Shown: piece after piece, positions 36,900 through 64,000 of the stretch
Layout of the letters: each line of letters opens with the position of its first letter
Position numbering within the stretch: position 1 is the stretch's first letter
Source: Flaccisagitta enflata
Taxonomy: Eukaryota > Chaetognatha > Sagittoidea > Aphragmophora
Length of the DNA stretch: 64,000 nt
Reading direction: 5' to 3'
Assembly (NCBI GenBank): GCA_965153355.1
Contig: OZ231127.1
Coordinates: 18,910,001-18,974,000 of the forward strand
Notes under the pieces: model-generated
What the model saw: only the letters and a program-made list of their open reading frames with translations
Databases searched by the model: none
What the model was told of the DNA's origin: nothing
Program-made: the position numbers and the translations under genes

Positions 36900-37502
36900 G
36901 ACGCTTGCGTGTCTCCTTACGAGGGCGTTTCGCCGACTCGAACTTCCATCACGACGACGACGGGCGGCGGGAATCAGTCGCCGACATCCTCCACTCTCCG
37001 CGACGATCTCGACGACGTCGTCGACGCCTTCTCCACTCGAAGCGTCGGCGGCGGCAGCGGAGGCGTCGGATTTCTGCCGCCTTTCGACTGGGAAATCGAC
37101 CATCAACTCGTCGAAGCGGCTTTGTCTCCCGATGACCTCGTTCGCTTCCTTCACGGGGAAGGAAATGACGACGACGACCATCGGCATCATCTTCACCATC
37201 ATCATCACGCGGGATCCTTCGCAGAATCGAGAACTGCCGACGAACTCGTCGCGGACACCGCCGGAGTTGGCGGTGTTGGAGGTGCTAGTGGTGAGAACGG
37301 TGGAGGTTATTTCACTTTATTTACGTCTTGCGCCAGAGGAGGCGGAAGAGACAATGACGTTGGAAGAGGAGGGGAAGGAAGACTTGGAAGCGAAGGAGGG
37401 GGAGGAGGAGCGAGAGGAAGGAGAGGAGGAGTTATGGACGGTGCGCCATCGCCTTCCGTGAGAGTCAGAAGGCAGGAAGTGTATCTTGCCCAAGGAGCCA
37501 AC
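36900..37502 (+). CDS. Exon of unrecognised Gly/Asp/His-rich protein
   Basis: The acceptor is (TC)n-TTTCTCCATTTCAG. The frame (phase 0) begins DACVSPYEGVSPTRTSITTT, then SSTLRDDLDDVVDAFSTRSV and a conserved-looking segment FLPPFDWEIDHQLVEAAL followed by SPDDLVRFLHGEG, then Asp and His runs, and later Gly-rich sequence. A strong donor AAC|GTAAGA at 37503 gives a 201-residue exon. If unused, the frame runs to a stop at 37566-37568 (ends NKFNKYPYQ). GC-rich third positions set it apart from the AT-rich surroundings. The segment with FDWEIDH looks like the only folded part; low-complexity runs suggest a regulatory protein. No family is assigned, and no upstream exon was found. Confidence 0.5.
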
Positions 37503-37636
37503 GTAAGAAGTGCCACTTATCCACCGAAAAAGGTCGCCAATAAATTTAACAAATATCCATATCAATGACATTTTTTTTTTTGCGCATATGATACGAAAAG
37601 AGGATCGGATTGATTTATTTCATTGAAACGATTTTA

Positions 37637-37829
<193 letters not shown>

Positions 37830-38565
37830 CCATTTGAAAGCGAAACGCAACAATGTAATATTTAATGTGTATGATTATTTTACCTTTTACCGATTGCGCC
37901 AAGGGTGGTTCTTTCCGTTTTGCCTTTTGTTTCTCGCGAAAGGTTTTGTCACGCACGAAAATCTTTTCATCTGATGACTAATGCTGTGTTTTCTGCCATT
38001 CGAGTCATGCGGATCGTTTTGTTTTTGTTTTGTTTTTTTTTGAAGATTTTTTTAGCTCATGTTCATAATCAAACCTGTCTTAGACCACCAAGTGACAGTG
38101 AGTCAATTATACATTTGCAATTCTGGTAGAATTTTAAGAGATGCCCACTGGTTACAAAAGTTATTTTAAACTGGTAAAAACTATCGTTTCGACAAATTGA
38201 CACTGAAAATATGTTCTGGGTCCGTGTGCAGAATGAAAAACGAAAAAATTCAATAGCTTGCCAATACAAGGGTCTCGAATGAGTTAATCGGAATGGCTGA
38301 TGAAGGAATGACTGAATGAACGGAGGATTGACTGAGCAAACAGAGGGATGACTAGAGAAATTAAAGCGAGAAGGCGAGAACAAGATTGAGAACGCCAATT
38401 TCACAAAGTCTGTATGAAAACGTGGCCGTCCCCCTGACACACCGACAGACGGATGGACATGACCTCCTGTAGACATGCGTGGACGCATGTATAAAGGAGA
38501 CAGATGGAGAGGGGCAAGGAAAAAAGAATTATTAATGAAACAAAAAAGAGAGGCAAAAAATAGTA
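37830..38565. other. No gene seen
   Basis: No credible exon. Weak GAATGACTGAATGA repeats occur near 38290-38350. Confidence 0.4.
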
Positions 38566-38747
38566 AACAAGGCCGGATACACGGCTAACCAAGTCGCGCG
38601 CAGGTGGGCAGGGTCAGTGATAAAAAAAGGCTAACAATTCTTTTGGGCAGGAACAGTAATGCTTTAACTGCCCATAATGCTGAAAAGTTTGACCGACGGA
38701 CAGACGGACTAAGTGGCTGGTAGAGTCACGTGCACGCGACAAAAAAA
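38566..38747 (+). mobile_element. HINE-like element
   Basis: AACAAGGCCGGATACACGGC, AAGTCGCGCGCAGGTGGGC, a short GACGGACAGACGGAC core, then GGTAGAGTCACGTGCACGCG and ACAAAA. Subterminal pair about GTCGCGCGC/GTGCACGCGAC. Confidence 0.6.
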
Positions 38748-38749
38748 AA

Positions 38750-39660
38750 CCCACAAAAGCAGGAAGTGAAAACAACGCTTCAGTTGCTTTAAAGTGAGGA
38801 TTCCATTGTAATTCCGTCACAAAAAAAAACGTATTTTCAAGGGCAAAAATAGATGAAAGCAAGAGGAGGAACGGAGAATCCTCAAAAGAGAGAAAAAGAA
38901 GGAGAAAGTGCTAAATGATTTTCCTTTCATTCCCAAATGATCTCTAGTCAGCAGAAAAAAATTCTTTCTTTCACTAACTCAATATGGCCTATCATCGCTG
39001 ATAAATCAAACTCCATAAGGCAGAGGGGGAGAGAGAGAGAGAGAGAGGAATCGACGGCCAGAGCACTAGTTAGAAAAAATGGGACGGACATTGTCAAAGT
39101 GAATAGAAGGCATTATTGTGTATCAAAAGCCATATCACTGTTTTGAAACATCACGCCGTCATGCATCATCACTGAGAGATGTCATTATCTTTAAATAGTA
39201 AAGATGATATCCTTACCATGTTTACATCGGGTTTATCATTAACTAAACTGCGCTAATTCTTCTTCCTCTTCTTCTACTTCTACGTCTAGTGCGTCAGTTT
39301 CTTCGTATTTAACTTTTTTTTTTAATTTTCTTTCATTTATTTATGAAAAAAGAACCCTTTTTGCGACTGTCAAATTTTGTCATCACGTGAAAAAAACACA
39401 CATTTTAACTTCAATAGAAATTGAAAAAAAAAACATCTTGGTTGTAATATATCGCTTTTTATTTTTGAGGTTAATAGATCAGGAAGATTCAATAAATAAA
39501 TAAGTAGGACTTTGCAGTTACAAACCAACAAAAATGTGAAATCAAAGCCGCTTTGCAATGAATAATACAGTAGTCACATGACTGGGTTTGTATTAAAGAA
39601 AACAAATGAGAACGTAGCTTAAATACCAATCTTTGCAATCGTATCAACAAAACTGTATCT
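38750..39660. other. No gene seen
   Basis: AT-rich, no credible exon; a short GA run is at 39026-39048. Confidence 0.4.
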
Positions 39661-39663
39661 AGG

Positions 39664-40222
39664 GACTCTAGGGAGGGGCTTGGGCGCTTCGCATAGCAAA
39701 AAATTTGATTTTCTTCTCATCCCGCTGACCCAATATAGACTGAAAAAAAATATGAAGATGACCGTTTTCCTTTTCTCAAAATTCCTTCATCTTCCGTTTT
39801 TGTTTTGGCCCTAAAGTTTCTTCAGATTTCCCAGAATTCAGCAAAATCCTGTGTAGTCTTGTTACAAAAGGAATAATTGTTAGTTTTAGAAAATCACAAT
39901 TTTTGTAAAATAAATTAAAATATCAGAGCATAAGTTACAAAAAAGCTTGTGATAAGGTAGATTAACCATTCTTTGAAGAGCAGAAATTTGTAAAAGCTAA
40001 TTAAATCAATTAAAGCTAATTAAATTCAAAGAAGATCAGCATATTTTTTTATCCCACTGTAATATACAAATTAGGCTCTCAAAACCAATTTTCTAAAAAA
40101 CGGAAGATGAACGATTTTTGATAAAAGAAAAATGGTAAGGGTCCTAAAATTGGCCACTCCACATTAGGTAAAGAGGATGAAAAGAAATAAGCAACTTTCG
40201 CTATGTGAAGCACCCAAGGGAG
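39664..40222. mobile_element. Fold-back element with ~130-bp arms
   Basis: Left GGGAGGGGCTTGGGCGCTTC and GCATAGCAAAAA pair with right 'TTTCGCTATGTGAAGCACCC' and AAGGGAGGGGC. Inner CATCTTCCGTTTTT pairs with AAAAACGGAAGATG. The arms are diverged and the centre is AT-rich. Confidence 0.65.
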
Positions 40223-40589
40223 GGGCGAGGTAAGACGAGGATAGCGCCTATCGGTGAGAAAACTTCAAGAAACGCCTTTACTTAACTTCTTACTGCCTAT
40301 AATCGAGTAAACTAACCCCTTTTGTCCTTCAGTCCTTCAGTCCTCCCAATGCCAGCTATAACTTATGTGCCAATTCAAATCTACCCAAAATTTTGACGTG
40401 ATTTCCATAAGATTTTTATCCTTATTATCTTTGTGCAACCTTTTATCCATCCCACCCTTAGTTCTTTTTCACACGTGACATGTTCATGTCCTATTTGCAT
40501 GCCTCTTACTTTACGGTCATCCGTTTTACTCTTGCTCCACGTTTAACCGCGTCACTCTTTCCTATTTTTCGCCACGTTTGTCCGTAACC

Positions 40590-40880
40590 CTTTTGCTCCA
40601 TTTCCCTCCATGTCACGCTTGCGCAACGTTTATCCATGTCACTTTTGCTCCATGTCCCTCCATGTCACGCTTACGCCACGTTTGTCCGTGTCACTTTTGC
40701 CCCATGTCCTTCCATGTCACTTTTGCTCCATGTCCCTCCATGTCACGCTAGCGCCAAGTTTGTCCATGTCACCTTCGCTCCATGTCCCTTTATGTCACGC
40801 TTGCTCGATTTCCTTCCATGTCACGCTTGCTCCATGTTCCTCCGTGTCACGCTTGCGCCACGTTTATACGTGTCCTGGGC
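40590..40880. repeat. CCATGTCACGCTTGC minisatellite
   Basis: About eight units of roughly 30 bp built from TCCATGTCACGCTTGCGCC and CACGTTTGTCCGTGTCAC; it explains the Cys/His/Val-rich open frames on +. Confidence 0.85.
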
Positions 40881-40964
40881 CTTTAAACTTCACCCATTCC
40901 TCTCGTCAGCCTCGTCTATTTATCAAGGGGAAAACACGCCAAATTCTTCTTCTTTTCTGTTTCC

Positions 40965-60514
<19,550 letters not shown>

Positions 60515-60770
60515 TTTTACAACGCGATGATTTTTAACCCAGTGGTTCAATAGCGTTAAGATTTTGACTTATTTCAATCGAGCAGCTAGGCCACTAGCAG
60601 GTATCTTATTTCGCGAGCAGAAGCCTTCACAGCGCTTTCACAATCAGCACACTCACTTCTATCACAAGATCCATAAACGAGATCGATGAGCATACCGACC
60701 GCGCTCGAAATTTTAGTTTGCTTCTCAATGCAATCCCTCGATCGATCATGAAACCGTTACCATAGATACA

Positions 60771-61768
60771 TACAGTTAAACCCCGCTATACCGGATCCAA
60801 GAATAACGGAAATCCGCCTATAACGAGTGCTAAGAGAAAGTCCCTACCATTTTTCTTTACTTTCATTGTTAAAAAACTCCAATACAACCGGATCCAGCTA
60901 TAACGGAAAATCCAAGAATACCGCATTGAGTAGCCAGTCCGTAGACCTATAATCTCTTGCCAATAACAGATGGTGGCTGCCAAGGAACAAAAGAAGCGCT
61001 AATTTATCAATGGGCAGGGGCGGGAGATTATCAATTGAGTCAAAGAGAGACTGACTCTTACCCATTTGACGGGCACAACTATTATTTACTGATTTTGTTT
61101 CGCCCATTAAAATTCATGACAAACAAAAAAGAAAAAAAAGAAAAAACTATCAGGACTTGTGTTTCCATTGGTTGAAATTTCCAATATGGTGCATCAAGGA
61201 CACCTTCAAGCTTATTTATGTCGCTCATATGAAATTGCTTTCAGAACCATTCATCAATTCATTACAGATGAAAAATTTGCGCTGAATTGCAATCGAACAG
61301 GGACTAAAAACATAAGGACATCGCCATTTTATGAACATGAAAAAACTTGCTCAATAATGAAATTTCAAGGCACACTTTTTTGTAGCAATTGAGATCAAAG
61401 ATCTTTATCTGGAAATGCAATGAGATTGAGCATCTTTTTTTTTGTAAATTCATGAAGCTCAAGTTGACAAGTGTGAAAATGCGCATTTTTAGTTACAAAT
61501 TAGCGCTTCTGTTAGAGGCTTAGTCCATCTGTGCCTTCATATTTTCAAAGCTTTGTGTTTTCAAAATGCTTTTCATTTACTTTTCATTTGCTTTTCACTT
61601 GCTTTTCATTTGCTGTGATGCAAATGGATTTTTTCTTTTCTTAAAAAAAAGCCAAGTGGTGAGCAAACAAAATAGTTGAGGATAGTCATTTTGGCAATAA
61701 CGAAATCCGCCAATAACGCATAAAATTTGTTGGTCCCTTGAGATCCGCTATAACGGGAGTTAACTGTA
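60771..61768. mobile_element. Long pogo/mariner-like element, ~1 kb
   Basis: TACAGTTAAACCCCGCTATA left, CGCTATAACGGGAGTTAAC and TGTA right, TA at both ends. It is five times longer than its relatives, with internal CAATAACGAAATCCGCC repeats near both ends. No transposase frame is seen. Confidence 0.7.
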
Positions 61769-61791
61769 GTGCGAAAGATGAGCGATCACGA

Positions 61792-61960
61792 TCACGGGGT
61801 CGACTCAAAGCCCACGCTCCTTATGATGCGCATGAGAAAATCGTTTAGGTCGTGTCTGTATATCCCCTGCCCATCCTCACCTCCGTTCAGTCCGTTGAAT
61901 ACCTTTAAATGGATGACGGCGTCATCATTACGCATGTCAGGGTGCCAAAAACGGGCGAAA
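61792..61960 (-). CDS. Probable last exon of an unknown gene
   Basis: On the minus strand the acceptor AATGCCAG|T (phase 2) opens FARFWHPDMRNDDAVIHLKV, FNGLNGGEDGQGIYRHDLND, FLMRIIRSVGFESTP and a TGA stop at 61794-61792. The composition is protein-like, with no repeats. The pyrimidine tract is poor, and an internal consensus donor (GGAG|GTGAGG, about 61878) offers an alternative exon end. The upstream exons would lie above 62 kb and were not found. The family is not recognised. It sits 24 bp from the end of the pogo-like element. Confidence 0.35.
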
Positions 61961-61969
61961 CTGGCATTC

Positions 61970-62460
61970 CCCCCGCCGTTATCTCTTTACTTTGCAGGAG
62001 TCCTGTCAATCGAGCCGTCGCGCAACCTTCAATTTGATTGGGAACCATCGTTAGGGGTTGGTTGAAGTTTGTATTGAATTAGCATTAGAAGCAATATTCT
62101 TATTATGCAATTTTTGCCTCCGCCATAGATTTCTATAGAAACTTCACAGTGACCCTAACGACGGTACCCGTTTAATTTGAAAGTCGCGCAACGGCTCATT
62201 TGATAGCTCTTAAGCAAAGGAAACAGATGATGGCGGGGGGAAAGCCAGTTTTGGCTGATTCTGGCACAATGACATGCGTAGTCGTCATGATGCCTTTTGG
62301 ACGCTATTGCAGGTGGTCAAAGACGTCACCGCCCGCTCTCACAAATCAATCAATAAAACTCTTTCATTGTTTCAGTCAAATTTGAACTTATTCTTTACAC
62401 TAGTGCCCACAAGGTGGAAAAAAGTTCAAGTTGAGTGACCATTACCCCCACCTCTTTTTA
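61970..62460. other. No gene seen
   Basis: No credible exon or clear repeat apart from short open frames on +. Confidence 0.4.
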
Positions 62461-63027
62461 AATTCTACTCAATGTGGGGAAGTGTTTTCTAGCCAAATTC
62501 AAAACATCCTTGGGGCGCTTTTTGAAAAAAATGAAAAATTCAAGATTTTTTGCATGATTTTTAATTAAACAAGGCCAAGTAGGCCCATAAGGTGCGACGT
62601 GTGGATCGTCGAAAGAATGCGTTACCAACAGCCAGTTATAGAGGTGCTTTGTCGCACCTAAAAATATGCAGGTTAGATCAACTTATTTTTGGATAGCACA
62701 TTGTTATTCCTGATGAAATTCCCTTTAATTTGATAGGTCGCACTAAGGGTTTTGAAAAGTTCATTTTTTATGCTACGGTTATAAATATCAGAACGGTGGC
62801 CTAAAATATGAAAATTGTATTTCTTTTTAAAACCCTATAATGCGACCTATCAAATAAAAGGGAATTCTGCCAGCATTAACATTATGCTGTCAAAAAATAA
62901 ATCAGACCAACCTGTAAAATTTTGAATGCAAAATTAAGCTAAAAATCTTGAATTTTTCATTTTATTTAAAAAGCGCCCCGAGGATGATTTGATTTTGGCT
63001 AGAAAACACTTTACCACATTGAGTAAT
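62461..63027. mobile_element. Fold-back element with nested HINE
   Basis: Outer CTCAATGTGGGGAAGTGTTT and TTGGGGCGCTTTTTGA pair with TTTAAAAAGCGCCCCGAGG and AAACACTTTACCACATTGAG. Inner GATAGGTCGCAC and GCGACCTATCAAAT pair as in 55740-55985. The left arm is broken by a 97-bp HINE (62568-62664); the right arm is intact and shows the empty site. Confidence 0.8.
62568..62664 (+). mobile_element. Nested minimal HINE, GGTGCGAC subfamily
   Basis: AACAAGGCCAAGTAGGCC, AAGGTGCGACGTGTGG, then GCGTTACCAACAGCC directly joined to AGTTATAGAGGTGC and TTTGTCGCACCTAAAA. The GTCY core present in the 51801 copy is completely absent. Confidence 0.8.
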
Positions 63028-63029
63028 AG

Positions 63030-64000
63030 GTTGGACGAAGATCCACGATTTCGGAAATCAGTCTAGCTTATATCAGTGATAAGTTTAGGGTTACTTACTA
63101 AAACCTCCTACCAAGTGTTAGGACCATGAAAAGAAAAAGATTGTGGTCGTGCCACCCCCCCCCTTTCCTCTTAGTAGTATGGGGTAGCAAAAATCTTGTA
63201 TCATGCCGATTATCATTTTCATACGGAAATCCCTTCATAAGCTATTCATAATACTATTTGTAAAGAAAAATTTAAGCCATGATCCATTTTCATACAAACT
63301 AGCCTAATATACTTAAACGTTGACAGTGTAAAAAAGATCGTTTTCTGCGCAGTCATCTTTTCTGCAGTTCAAAACAGAATCTGCGATTTTCTTTATTTTT
63401 ATGCTTTACCTTCCCTTAAAGAAATGATGATTACGGTGAGTTACCATTTTTACTCCTCTACAACAAATCTCGGAAACTCGAGGGGACCTCAATAAATACC
63501 CGTTCCATCAAGTTAAAGTTGTGCTAGTATCTAAATTTTTATAGGTGAGGAACAGGTCGTTTTTCTCAGGTTTTTTTTCTTGCTGTAAGGCCACCTGCCT
63601 ATAAGGAAAGTTTGTTCATGTGTATTTTTATGTAAGTTCACTTATATTACTAAAAATATTATTATGATTTTTGCATATAACTCGTGTTCCGCAAGCAGAA
63701 AATGTCAATATCTAACTTCAGGATCTGAACGCTGTGACGGAACTCAGGTTCGCTTGCTACTCTTAGGCCCATCTTCTACCATGTGAATTTTCTCACTTTC
63801 AAATTGAATAATCTCCTGAAAAAGGGTCCAATACACTTTTTCCCGCCATCTCCTTGCGAGACAAACTCAGGGGTGCCAGGGCACGGATAAGGAGTTGTAA
63901 TAATGGGAGATAGAGACCCACAGCAGCCCCAAATAGAGCCCAAAAAGCTCAAAAATAAGATTGAAAAATGTTTAAAATGAGCAATATTCTTTTTTTCTGT
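63030..64000. other. No gene seen
   Basis: AT-rich sequence without a credible exon or recognised repeat up to the window edge. Confidence 0.45.

Overview
The window is nuclear DNA of a multicellular animal, probably a marine invertebrate; I cannot name the species. The evidence is a spliced gene with consensus GT/AG introns, a SET/MYND/TPR protein typical of animals, a two-ORF non-LTR retrotransposon, and very many microsatellites and transposon remnants. There is no bacterial gene organisation, and I found no rRNA, tRNA or CRISPR array.

The one gene I can assemble with confidence lies on the minus strand from about 60.5 kb down to 41.2 kb. Twelve coding exons join in a single frame (every junction is GT/AG and every phase agrees) into a protein of about 647 residues. 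Its order is TPR-like helices, the first half of a SET domain, a complete MYND zinc finger, the second half of SET with post-SET cysteines, and then a second complete MYND finger at the C-terminus. It is a SMYD-type (SET and MYND) protein with an unusual extra finger. Its introns hold microsatellites, a two-monomer satellite array and many small transposons.

Other coding material is partial: a Tyr/acidic exon at 1.0-1.2 kb (-); three tandem copies of one 75-nt exon-like cassette between 2.2 and 4.9 kb (-), one of them broken by a stop; a short exon at 20.9 kb (+) with possible last exons downstream; a Gly/Asp/His-rich exon at 36.9-37.5 kb (+); and a probable last exon at 61.8-62.0 kb (-).

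The 29.5-34 kb block is a nearly complete LINE on the minus strand. ORF1 and ORF2 are both open and overlap by 11 nt. ORF2 carries an apurinic-type endonuclease and a reverse transcriptase with intact catalytic motifs.

The rest is layered non-autonomous transposons: many Helentron/HINE-like elements with GTCY tetranucleotide cores, end hairpins and co-varying subterminal inverted repeats; hAT-like elements with 8-bp target duplications; pogo/mariner-like MITEs; TA-type MITEs with T-rich inverted ends; and seven or more long fold-back (hairpin) elements. Several are nested, and paired copies with and without an insert allow the order of events to be read. Microsatellites such as (GA)n, (CA)n, (TA)n, (AAC)n and (GAA)n reach 100-230 bp, and several sit just upstream of splice acceptors.
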